A stretch of DNA of 64,000 nt. Source: Peptococcaceae bacterium UBA4068. Its GTDB lineage: Bacteria; Bacillota; Dehalobacteriia; UBA4068. Shown in pieces: positions 7,518 through 13,654 of this stretch. The notes beneath the pieces were generated by a model. It made no database searches. It was not told the DNA's origin and saw only the letters and a list, made by a program, of their open reading frames with translations. The position numbers were made by a program, and so were the translations under genes. Every line of letters starts with the position of its first letter. Within the stretch, counting starts at the first letter, position 1. Where the stretch lies: assembly GCA_002382665.1 (NCBI GenBank), contig DFZA01000009.1, positions 62,001 to 126,000 of the forward strand. Reading direction: 5' to 3'.

Positions 7518-7728
7518 GTGTACCCCCTAAGTCAAACGCCATATCCAACCCCTTTTGGTAAATATCCAACCTGTTAAGGTCAATAAAATAGGAATACCGC
7601 TTGTTGACCAAAATTGCTGTACCAAAAGGGCAGGAGTTTTCTTTTCTTCTTAACCATGACCTTAATGTTTCCGGATCCATGTTGAGTTTTTCGCAGGCTA
7701 TTTTTATGTAGTCTCGTTTTTTTCTCAT
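7501..7728 (-). CDS. Small phage DNA-binding (MerR/Xis-like) protein
   Basis: 75 aa. The N-terminus (IKIACEKLNMDPETLRSWLRRKE) reads as a winged-helix/excisionase-type or transposase-like helix-turn-helix, followed by a short hydrophilic tail. AGGAGAG ribosome site. It is the first gene left of the plus-strand DUF2513 gene, so the 75 bp between them probably holds divergent promoters. Candidate excisionase or early regulator; function inferred only. Confidence 0.5.
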   Translation of the reverse strand: MRKKRDYIKIACEKLNMDPETLRSWLRRKENSCPFGTAILVNKRYSYFIDLNRLDIYQKGLDMAFDLGGTHGQAI

Positions 7729-7748
7729 ATGCTCTCTCCTTTCTTTGC

Positions 7749-7777
7749 TTGTCCTCCCTGCCGATAAATGGTAGAAT
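7749..7777 (+). promoter_or_regulatory. Promoter for the DUF2513 gene
   Basis: TTGTCC, 17-bp spacer, TAGAAT, followed 14 bp later by the ribosome site of the plus-strand gene starting at 7804. Sigma-A-type by pattern; not tested. Confidence 0.45.
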
Positions 7778-7803
7778 TTAGGATATGAAGGGAGGTGATA
7801 ATA

Positions 7804-8178
7804 TTGAAATTAAATCCTGATTGCATAAGGGACCTACTGCTTGCTGTTGAGGAATATACTGATAAAGAAACCTATTTGGATTATCCTAGTAAAGAAGCTG
7901 ATCAATATTTAAGTGAATACCCATCTAACGAGGTAAGATACCATATTGAACAGTGTTACTTAGCTGGGTTAATACTAGAAGTTGACGAAGATTTATCTGG
8001 TAATTGCAGTGTTTCTTATTTAACACCCAATGGCCATGAATTTGTTGCTAATATAAGAACAGATAAGCACTGGAATAAAACAAAAGAAATCGCAAAAGAA
8101 ATCGGGTCTTCTTCGCTATCAACATTAATTCAGGTTGCGGCTCAGGTTATAAGTAATTTAATTACTAATTACCGTTAA
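7804..8178 (+). CDS. DUF2513 family phage protein
   Basis: 124 aa. It begins LKLNPDCIRDLLLAVEEYTD, the hallmark start of DUF2513 proteins common in prophages of Bacillota, and continues with YHIEQCYLAGLI and a YLTPNGHEFVANIR segment. These predict a small winged-helix-like fold. TTG 7804 is chosen because the family starts at this point and GGGAGGTGA lies 7 bases upstream; a GTG three codons earlier is the alternative. It is the only plus-strand gene inside the leftward early operon and has its own promoter, so it may be expressed in the lysogen. Function of the family is unknown. Confidence 0.75.
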   Translation: MKLNPDCIRDLLLAVEEYTDKETYLDYPSKEADQYLSEYPSNEVRYHIEQCYLAGLILEVDEDLSGNCSVSYLTPNGHEFVANIRTDKHWNKTKEIAKEIGSSSLSTLIQVAAQVISNLITNYR

Positions 8179-8322
8179 AGCCTTTATGCTTAGTGTTACC
8201 GTAAGCTCTGACGAGCCACCGCCAGAGCTTTTTAATTGAAAGTCAAGAACTCTTTCCAATTTCTGGCCGTTGAGTACGATTTCAGTTTTGCTTTTTGTTT
8301 GTGTTATCTCCAAGGTATTCAT
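8158..8322 (-). CDS. Small phage protein
   Basis: 54 aa (MNTLEITQTKSKTEIVLNGQ...), ATG with a GGGGAGG site. Its 3' end overlaps the convergent DUF2513 gene by 21 bp. Predicted beta-rich; a GGGSS turn divides two strands. It lies directly after the BRO/KilAC antirepressor gene (12-bp gap). I do not recognise the family. The overlap with the opposite gene means the two transcripts are partly antisense. Confidence 0.45.
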   Translation of the reverse strand: MNTLEITQTKSKTEIVLNGQKLERVLDFQLKSSGGGSSELTVTLSIKALTVISN

Positions 8323-8334
8323 GTCTCGCCTCCC

Positions 8335-9120
8335 CTAACTTGCTTTGTCTTGCTTGTCAAGATTGGCTTGTATTCCCCTGCCGGTTAAAATGTTGTGGAT
8401 CATCAGCCGCCCTTTTTGCGTCCAGCGAGTCGAAAGCTTTGTGTCCGGCATTCCGTCGCTACGGATAATCGGGATAGTCTCTGACTTCGTATAGCCAAAA
8501 TTCATATGCTCTTTATAGAGAATCCATTGATCGTTGACTTTGCGCTGGATATGTTCATCAAACAGTATCTTATTAAGCTTGTACGCGCTCATGCCGTAGT
8601 CGGCTGCGATCTGCGAAGTTGCCATAACACCCTTGCTCTTTAAGATTTGATCAAGGTATTGTAATTTGGGTTCACATTCGGCAATTCTCTGCTCTAACAA
8701 GAGTGATTTGGTCTGCTCTTCCTTTAAGGCCGTAGCAAGCTTGATGATGGTATCAGGATTAAGCAAGACCTCTTCGATTTTCTGCGGTGTCATATATGCA
8801 CCGTGCTTTTGTATCGAAGGTATGACATCATCAAATATCCACTTTTCAAACTGTTCCGCTGCCGGAAGCTTACTGTTGATAATGAGGCGGTATAAATTGC
8901 CCTCATTGATAAACTTTGCTTGTTGCGTTCTTCCGAGACTATCGGTGACGGTATGAATCATACCCCCATCCTCTTTGCAATGTTGCTTAATTGCTTTATG
9001 TGGCTGGTCGTAGCCTAATGCTCTCGCTACATCGCTGCCGCAAAATAAAACCTTGCCGCCGTTTTCAATGGTTCTCACTTCACCAAAAGTGTTATTGTTG
9101 TAAATCTGTAAATCTGACAT
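8335..9120 (-). CDS. Phage antirepressor (BRO-N + KilAC)
   Basis: 261 aa. The N-terminal ~105 residues form a BRO-N domain (FGEVRTIENGGKVLFCGSDVARALGY, then FINEGNLYRLIINSKLPAAEQFEKW and IFDDVIPSIQKHGAY). A coiled-coil linker leads to a C-terminal KilAC/ANT domain (YGMSAYKLNKILFDEHIQ, then WTQKGRLMIHNIL). Proteins of this architecture relieve repression in phages by antagonising the cI-type repressor. The start has a GGGG ribosome site. With the neighbouring Rha gene it forms the regulatory start of the lytic operon. Confidence 0.9.
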   Translation of the reverse strand: MSDLQIYNNNTFGEVRTIENGGKVLFCGSDVARALGYDQPHKAIKQHCKEDGGMIHTVTDSLGRTQQAKFINEGNLYRLIINSKLPAAEQFEKWIFDDVIPSIQKHGAYMTPQKIEEVLLNPDTIIKLATALKEEQTKSLLLEQRIAECEPKLQYLDQILKSKGVMATSQIAADYGMSAYKLNKILFDEHIQRKVNDQWILYKEHMNFGYTKSETIPIIRSDGMPDTKLSTRWTQKGRLMIHNILTGRGIQANLDKQDKAS

Positions 9121-9512
9121 CGGATAACCCCTTTCTAACTTGCTTTGTCTTCGTCTATTGCTTTTTTCTCCTGATTTGCGGTAAAATAGAACTGCCCTTG
9201 CGGCAAGAAAGGAGTTGGTTTTTTTGACCCAACTTTTGAACTTGCCTTGTTCCCTTGTTTCACCTTGATGCTATGGGGCTAATGTAAATGCAGAACCATA
9301 ACTGCATAAGTGAAAGGACGTTTAAGAAGTGCTGTGTGTAGGCGCGCCCGGCAGGTGTGCTGGAGAGTGCTTCCGCCACGGTGGAGTAACCGTAAAAGGC
9401 TGCAAACGTCAAGGGTAAACAAATATTGGGGCAATGATCGTCTATGTACACACCATAGGCGGTTTTTGCTATTTAGAGCAGCTCTACTTCGCCGCAAATC
9501 GGGGTGTTGGTA
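9121..9512. other. Non-coding gap between antirepressor and rha; possible ncRNA
   Basis: 392 bp without a convincing gene in an otherwise packed operon. On the plus strand a promoter-like pair (TTGCTT at 9158, 18-bp spacer, TAAAAT at 9182) precedes several short inverted repeats: TTGC/GCAA around 9200, AGTTGG/CCAACT at about 9212-9233, CGGT/ACCG near 9380 and CTATG/CATAG near 9444. Two weak ORFs on each strand here lack ribosome sites and have unlikely compositions. I read the segment as regulatory DNA or a small structured RNA, at low confidence. Confidence 0.35.
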
Positions 9513-10220
9513 CTATGCTGTTTTGTCTTCGTCGGTTGCAAAAAGCCTGACGGGTTTAATTCTCGCGTAATAGTCGGTCAATATCCGCTTGCGCTCGTAA
9601 TAATCCGGTTCCGTGATAATTAATCCCATATCGAACCGCTGTAATTTGATAACTCCGTCAAGCTGTTCCCTGTCGAGATACGGCCTTATACTATGCCCTT
9701 TGACATCATTGTCCTTGCGGAATTGGCCTGTTGATGTTCCGAGAACAATCTTATTAATAAGGCTTAGCTCATTGCTAAAATGGTAATTGTGATAATCGTC
9801 GCCATGTGCTTGCTTAATTGCCTCGGTAAAATCGTGGTATTCTAATTTGGCGGTTTCAAGCTGCCGGATAAACGATGCCATGTGGTTAAACTCATTTATG
9901 TAAGCAACCTTAAATGCCATCGCTCGTTTGCCAGTGAAGCCCATCGCAAGAAGCGAAAATCCGTCTTTAGTCATGACGTACATTTTGTTTCTCTTGCCGC
10001 TTGCGTCTTTGTAGTAACTGAGCCCAAAATTGGGCTGAGTAAAATCAGTGTTTGCGGCAGTTAATATTTTTTCTTCGATGTCTCTAATAACGTGTTTGTG
10101 TTGTTTGCCGAAATACTCTGCCACTTTCAAGCTGTCGGTCATTGCCTGATCGTTCTTCTCAAAAACTAATTCCTTGCTTTCGGTTAAGGTTAGTGCTATA
10201 CTCTGGTTAGACAAATGCAT
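9513..10220 (-). CDS. Rha family phage regulatory protein
   Basis: 235 aa from ATG 10220 (AAAGG site); a longer reading from ATG 10283 (GGAGGAG site) would add 21 residues encoded across a hairpin. The pRha domain is clear: MTDSLKVAEYFGKQHKHVIRDIEEKI, then MTKDGFSLLAMGFTGKRAMAFKVAYINEFN. A C-terminal extension carries a further domain (YHNYHFSNELSLINKIVLG) seen in other Rha/antirepressor proteins. Rha proteins influence lysogeny and lytic growth, in some phages depending on host IHF. It is the second gene of the leftward early operon after the Cro-like gene. Confidence 0.85.
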   Translation of the reverse strand: MHLSNQSIALTLTESKELVFEKNDQAMTDSLKVAEYFGKQHKHVIRDIEEKILTAANTDFTQPNFGLSYYKDASGKRNKMYVMTKDGFSLLAMGFTGKRAMAFKVAYINEFNHMASFIRQLETAKLEYHDFTEAIKQAHGDDYHNYHFSNELSLINKIVLGTSTGQFRKDNDVKGHSIRPYLDREQLDGVIKLQRFDMGLIITEPDYYERKRILTDYYARIKPVRLFATDEDKTA

Positions 10221-10234
10221 CAATCCTTTCTTTA

Positions 10235-10254
10235 CCCGTCGTTGCCGCGACGGG
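10235..10254. repeat. Hairpin ahead of rha
   Basis: CCCGTCG, 6-nt loop, CGACGGG, followed on the plus strand by CTTTTGTTT. It is either a weak plus-strand terminator or a leader hairpin immediately upstream of the rha ribosome site at 10220. Confidence 0.45.
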
Positions 10255-10297
10255 CTTTTGTTTGCCTTAGTGTAGTTCATCATTGCTCCTCCAAATT

Positions 10298-10531
10298 CTA
10301 AGACGCTAATACATCACCGTTTGGTGATGATCTGGGTAAAAAAATAGCAATATATAAGGCTTCTGATAAATTAAGTATCTCGGCAATTTTTTCAGCTTCA
10401 TCGACATCGGGAATGTATTTGTTGCAAACCATCTTAGATACTTTATTCCTATGCCAGCCTATTGCCTCACAAAATTTCGTTTGCGTTCCGAACTTGGCAA
10501 TAATTTCGCCCTTTAACCGTTTAGTATTCAT
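10298..10531 (-). CDS. Cro-like helix-turn-helix repressor
   Basis: 77 aa from ATG 10531 with a GGAGG site; longer in-frame starts run into the promoter. Small lambda-repressor-like HTH (LKGEIIAKFGTQTKFCEAIGWHRNKVSKMV, then YIPDVDEAEKIAEILNL). It is the first gene of the leftward early operon and faces the cI-like gene across a 165-bp control region with palindromic operators, the classical Cro position. Expected to repress cI and tune early transcription. A further copy of the operator palindrome falls inside its last codons (10313-10328). Confidence 0.8.
   Translation of the reverse strand: MNTKRLKGEIIAKFGTQTKFCEAIGWHRNKVSKMVCNKYIPDVDEAEKIAEILNLSEALYIAIFLPRSSPNGDVLAS
10313..10328. promoter_or_regulatory. 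Operator-like palindrome in the end of the cro-like gene
   Basis: ATCACCGTTTGGTGAT is a perfect inverted repeat with the same arms as the two sites in the cro/cI intergenic region. A site inside the gene could allow looping or could be a leftover of an older control region. Confidence 0.5.
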
Positions 10532-10562
10532 TTGTTGCCTCCCTTCTACTTCTAACATTATC

Positions 10563-10605
10563 ATCACCATACGGTGTTATTTCCATCTTAACACCTATTG
10601 GTGAT
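10563..10605. promoter_or_regulatory. Tandem phage operators (two palindromes)
   Basis: ATCACCATACGGTGTT at 10563-10578 and AACACCTATTGGTGAT at 10590-10605 are 16-bp inverted repeats 27 bp apart, matching the intragenic site at 10313. A further half site (GGTGAT) is at 10642-10647. The second palindrome fills the spacer of the leftward promoter and the first covers its start site, so a bound repressor would block it. These are presumably bound by the Cro- and cI-like proteins. Confidence 0.7.
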
Positions 10606-10613
10606 ATTTGCAA
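10585..10613 (-). promoter_or_regulatory. Leftward early phage promoter
   Basis: On the minus strand: TTGCAA (10613-10608), 17-bp spacer, TAAGAT (10590-10585), upstream of the Cro-like gene. The spacer contains an operator palindrome. This is the likely main promoter of the lytic early operon. Confidence 0.65.
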
Positions 10614-10695
10614 TACTTTTTTTGAAAATTTTATTGCATTTGGTGATAGATTATGCTATCTTATATGTACAAACTAAAAGAAAGTGGTTGCTATT

Positions 10696-11175
10696 ATGAA
10701 CACAAAAATTAAAACTTTTGCTGAAAGATTAAAAGAATATAGGACTATATTGAACCAATACACTCTTTTGGAGCTTGAAAAAATGACTGGTGTTCCTGCT
10801 CAAACCCTTAATAGATATGAGCTTGGTCAGCGTATACCCAAAATAGATATAGCTGAAACAATTGCAATGATGCTTCACGTAGATTCCATGTGGTTGCAGG
10901 GTTATGATGTTGATATGAAAAGAAGCGGACTAATTTTAAGAGATGAAGACTTATTTCAAGATCACTATCCCTGTAAAGATGTTGATATTTCAGATTTTAA
11001 TTTAACAGAAGCTGAACTGAAATTTATAAAAAAATACCAGCTCCTAAATGAAGCTGGCAAAAAGAAAGCTGACGATTATATAAATGACCTTCTGGAAAAC
11101 GAGAAATATACCACGTCGGACAGCTCGATTGGCGGCGGGAGCGATAACGCCGAGTTTTCAAAGGAAATATGCTGA
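10696..11175 (+). CDS. cI-like phage repressor without protease domain
   Basis: 159 aa from ATG 10696 (AAAGTGG site). N-terminal HTH_XRE domain, residues 5-65 (FAERLKEYRTILNQYTLLELEKMTGVPAQTLNRYELGQRIP). It lacks the S24/LexA-like autocleavage domain usual in SOS-induced repressors; the C-terminal half is an acidic linker, a short helical stretch (LTEAELKFIKKYQLLNEAGKKKADDYI) typical of small repressors of phages of Bacillota, and a Ser/Gly-rich tail. It is divergent from the Cro-like gene across the operators. Induction probably depends on antirepressors rather than RecA-stimulated cleavage. Confidence 0.8.
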   Translation: MNTKIKTFAERLKEYRTILNQYTLLELEKMTGVPAQTLNRYELGQRIPKIDIAETIAMMLHVDSMWLQGYDVDMKRSGLILRDEDLFQDHYPCKDVDISDFNLTEAELKFIKKYQLLNEAGKKKADDYINDLLENEKYTTSDSSIGGGSDNAEFSKEIC

Positions 11176-11228
11176 TATAGTTGATCTCTCGCTTTGGCGA
11201 GTAAAAAAATAATAGGAGGTTCAAAAGC

Positions 11229-11828
11229 ATGGCTATAGCAAGTATTTTGTTCGTCGTTTTTCTTGTATTATTTATTATTGGGTTAGTAAGTCCTCAGAAA
11301 GCATTATTTTGGCGCAAGGATAAGAGTAGAAGTAGAAAAATGTCGGCGTTAGTATATGGCGGCTTAACTATTGTTTTTCTTATTATCGGCGCATCGCTAA
11401 CTCCGGTTTCTGATACGCCAGCATCAACATCAAATACGACGGAAACAGCAACTAAAGAAGATGCTTCAGCCAAAAAAGATGTTAAGGAAGAAGTAAAATC
11501 CGGAATTGACCCCGATGCATTCGACGAAAACGTAAAAGCGAAAATGGCAGAAATTGATACCGACGGTATTATCTCGAATATTAAAACGGAAGTTAGCGGG
11601 AGTTTTGGATATGTATCTTTAACATTGGCGGATATATCCACATGGGGAAATGACGAAACAGTGCAAAAAGAATTTATTAACAATATGGGTAATTTAATGG
11701 ATCAAGTAGCCATCATTTCTGTATATGAAGGTACTGAAGATACTATAGGCACGCAAGTAACTGTTTATTCTCCTGGCGGCTTGAAATTGGGCGAAAGATC
11801 AATTTTTGGCAATGTATCTTTGGAATAA
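11229..11828 (+). CDS. Prophage two-pass membrane protein with external domain
   Basis: 199 aa. AGGAGG ribosome site. Transmembrane segment 1 covers residues 2-22, then a short basic loop (WRKDKSRSRK), transmembrane segment 2 at about 38-58, a Thr/Ser/Ala-rich linker, and a roughly 110-residue domain that would lie outside the membrane if the basic loop is cytoplasmic. No lipobox and no recognised domain. It is located between the repressor and the integrase and oriented with them, so likely expressed in the lysogen. That position often holds superinfection-exclusion or other lysogenic-conversion genes; this is inference. Confidence 0.65.
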   Translation: MAIASILFVVFLVLFIIGLVSPQKALFWRKDKSRSRKMSALVYGGLTIVFLIIGASLTPVSDTPASTSNTTETATKEDASAKKDVKEEVKSGIDPDAFDENVKAKMAEIDTDGIISNIKTEVSGSFGYVSLTLADISTWGNDETVQKEFINNMGNLMDQVAIISVYEGTEDTIGTQVTVYSPGGLKLGERSIFGNVSLE

Positions 11829-11844
11829 TAGGCGAATTGAATTT

Positions 11845-12057
11845 ATGGAGAAACCAAACATAAAAAAAATTATAAGTAAACAATATGTTTTTATTATTGG
11901 CTTAATAGGAACGATTGAAATACTTAAGTTGCTGTCAAAATTAATTTACCTTAGATTGGGATGCAATCTTAATATGATTATTTGTGGATTTATATGGGCT
12001 GCCGGATGTGGTTTGTTTTTATATGCTTATTATTCTATTACAAATGTAAATTCTTAA
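11845..12057 (+). CDS. Small prophage membrane protein
   Basis: 70 aa from ATG 11845; an in-frame start 39 bp upstream overlaps the previous gene. Two hydrophobic stretches (YVFIIGLIGTIEILKLLSKL and MIICGFIWAAGCGLFLYAYY) predict two membrane passes. The ribosome site is weak, suggesting coupling to the preceding membrane protein gene. Unknown family; could act with the 199-aa protein. Confidence 0.45.
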   Translation: MEKPNIKKIISKQYVFIIGLIGTIEILKLLSKLIYLRLGCNLNMIICGFIWAAGCGLFLYAYYSITNVNS

Positions 12058-12073
12058 TTAGGCAGGTGATAAT

Positions 12074-12118
12074 ATGGCCGATTATATTACTATATTATTA
12101 ATTATGGTTAAGAGGTAA
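12074..12118 (+). CDS. 14-codon leader ORF before integrase
   Basis: MADYITILLIMVKR, preceded by AGGTGAT. The stop lies 4 bp before the integrase ATG and the integrase ribosome site (AAGAGG) is inside the ORF end, so it could couple or limit integrase translation. Coding status uncertain. Confidence 0.25.
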   Translation: MADYITILLIMVKR

Positions 12119-12122
12119 GTGT

Positions 12123-13322
12123 ATGCCAAAAAAAAATGGTAATGGCGACGGTTCTTGGGATAAGCTCAAAAACAAGGGCGGAGATGAATATTGGCGCCAT
12201 CGTGTATCAATTAAAATGCTGAATGGCGAATCAAAACGAGTGCCATTTTATGGAGCAACCAAAGAAGAGTGTCGCGAAAAAGAAAGGGAATACAAGAAAG
12301 ATAGTTGCCTCAGTGAAATTAAAACTGTTGCAGAATGGAGTAAATTTTGGCTTAAAACCTATGTGGTTGTAAAAGATGAAAATAATGAAAAACAAAAGGA
12401 TGGGGTTACTATTGATTGGTATAATTATCTCGAAGGTATAATTGATAATTATATCATTCCCAATATAGGCGAAACGCTATTAGATGAAGTTCTTCCCATG
12501 CACATTAAAAGTATGTTTGGTAAATATTCTAATATGTCGGTTTCATTTTTGAATAAATTTAAAAACACTAGTTTTAATATATTTGAAGATGCCTTAGATA
12601 ATAAATTATGTCACCAAAACCCCGTTAAAAAGATCGTCATAGCATCCGGGGAAGAAGATAACGAATTTGACGTACATTTTTCACCGGAACAAGCTGAATG
12701 GATATTAGATTATATCAATAAATTCCCTTCCAAAATGGGAACAATGGTCGCAACTGATCTTTACACGGGAGTTAGGCGTGGTGAGTTATTGGGTATAGCA
12801 AGAGAAGACCTCGACGGCGATAATAATATTATCGACTTGCAACGTGAAATAGTGCTGCGTAAAGGAAAAAAACAAATGAAGCACAAATTGAAAACTAAAA
12901 AATCAAAAGGTCAAATACCCTACGCCCCTGCATTAAAAAAGATTATTCAAGAAACAGATCACCTTTTATCGCCACATAAGAAAGGTACGTTTAAAAACCC
13001 AAACTATCTATTTGTCAACGAAAAAACAAAAGAATTTTTATCGCCTAATTGTTATACAAATGAATTTAAGAGATACATGAAAAAGATTAATGATTATTAC
13101 AAGGCCGAAAAAGAAAAAGACCCAACATTGCCGGATAAGGAAATTAGTATTCTTACACCAAAGGCTTGCCGCCATACCGCAGCAACTAATATGTTATCAA
13201 ACGGCACAGACATAAGAGTTGTGCAAGAAATATTAAGGCATACGGATATTAAGACTACGGAAATATATACTCACCCTAGCATGAAAGATATGCGCGGGGG
13301 TATTAACAACCTTAAATATTAA
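12123..13322 (+). CDS. int: Phage tyrosine recombinase (integrase)
   Basis: 399 aa. N-terminal arm-binding domain with the aromatic pattern of phage integrases (GDEYWRHRVSIKMLNG), a SAM-like core-binding domain (about 70-170) and a catalytic domain. Catalytic residues visible: Arg218/219 in TGVRRGELLGI, Arg350-His351 in KACRHTAATNML (the usual first His of H-x-x-R is Lys347), His373 in LRHTDIKTTE and nucleophile Tyr382. It ends 139 bp from the 3' end of tRNA-Gly, the usual placement for an integrase next to attP. Full length; no sign of decay. Confidence 0.95.
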   Translation: MPKKNGNGDGSWDKLKNKGGDEYWRHRVSIKMLNGESKRVPFYGATKEECREKEREYKKDSCLSEIKTVAEWSKFWLKTYVVVKDENNEKQKDGVTIDWYNYLEGIIDNYIIPNIGETLLDEVLPMHIKSMFGKYSNMSVSFLNKFKNTSFNIFEDALDNKLCHQNPVKKIVIASGEEDNEFDVHFSPEQAEWILDYINKFPSKMGTMVATDLYTGVRRGELLGIAREDLDGDNNIIDLQREIVLRKGKKQMKHKLKTKKSKGQIPYAPALKKIIQETDHLLSPHKKGTFKNPNYLFVNEKTKEFLSPNCYTNEFKRYMKKINDYYKAEKEKDPTLPDKEISILTPKACRHTAATNMLSNGTDIRVVQEILRHTDIKTTEIYTHPSMKDMRGGINNLKY

Positions 13323-13340
13323 TTTTTTTTACCCAAAATT

Positions 13341-13361
13341 TTAGCCCAATATTAGCCCAAT
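13341..13361. repeat. Direct repeat downstream of integrase (possible arm sites)
   Basis: TTAGCCCAAT occurs at 13341-13350 and 13352-13361, followed by a partial copy (TAGCAACCCAT). Short direct repeats between int and the att core are typical integrase arm-binding sites. Inference. Confidence 0.4.
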
Positions 13362-13415
13362 AGCAACCCATAACAACAAATACTAAGCCTCATAAATAAA
13401 TAACGTCATTTCAGA

Positions 13416-13456
13416 CAATAAAAAATCCCCCTGCTAGAGAACATCTAGCAGGGGGC
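13416..13456 (-). terminator. Terminator after tRNA-Gly
   Basis: 12-bp stem CCCCCTGCTAGA / TCTAGCAGGGGG (13427-13438 and 13444-13455), 5-nt loop, then a T-run on the minus strand (13425-13421). It would end the tRNA-Gly transcript; it lies on the prophage side of the presumed att core. Confidence 0.85.
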
Positions 13457-13461
13457 AAATA

Positions 13462-13500
13462 TGGAGCGGGTGATGGGAATCGAACCCACATAACTGGCTT
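13462..13500. other. Presumed prophage attachment site (one end)
   Basis: The 3' half of the tRNA-Gly gene next to the integrase gene. Tyrosine-integrase phages of this kind recombine in the T-arm/3' end of tRNAs and carry a copy of that segment. The partner att copy should lie left of base 1 and cannot be checked here, so the core limits are approximate. Confidence 0.5.
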
Positions 13501-13535
13501 GGGAAGCCAGCGCTCTACCACTGAGCTACACCCGC
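13462..13535 (-). tRNA. tRNA-Gly (CCC)
   Basis: Minus strand, 74 nt including an encoded CCA. Acceptor stem GCGGGTG/CACCCGC, D arm GCTCAGTGGTAGAGC, anticodon stem CTGGC/GCCAG with loop TTCCCAA (anticodon CCC), T arm GTGGGTTCGATTCCCAT. It has its own promoter. The integrase gene faces its 3' end, so this is the presumed phage integration site; the tRNA is intact, so attR restores the 3' part. Confidence 0.95.
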
Positions 13536-13545
13536 ATTGATAATT

Positions 13546-13574
13546 ATTTTAACATACGAAAATACAAAGGGCAA
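13546..13574 (-). promoter_or_regulatory. tRNA-Gly promoter
   Basis: Minus strand: TTGCCC, 17-bp spacer, TAAAAT, about 10 bp before the tRNA 5' end. Confidence 0.55.
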
Positions 13575-13587
13575 TATTTAATTGTAT

Positions 13588-13637
13588 CAAAAAAGATATA
13601 GCCGTCCGCCGATTTATTAAAAACGGACGGCTATATC
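13588..13637 (-). terminator. nrdJ terminator
   Basis: 14-bp stem GATATAGCCGTCCG / CGGACGGCTATATC (13595-13608 and 13624-13637) followed on the minus strand by a T-run. It lies 18 bp after the nrdJ stop. Confidence 0.9.
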
Positions 13638-13654
13638 AATTCAGCACAAAATCA

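Noticed and set aside
9260..9570. Overlapping ORFs of 63-86 codons on both strands
   Set aside because: Arg/Cys-rich random-looking translations, no ribosome sites, mutually overlapping.
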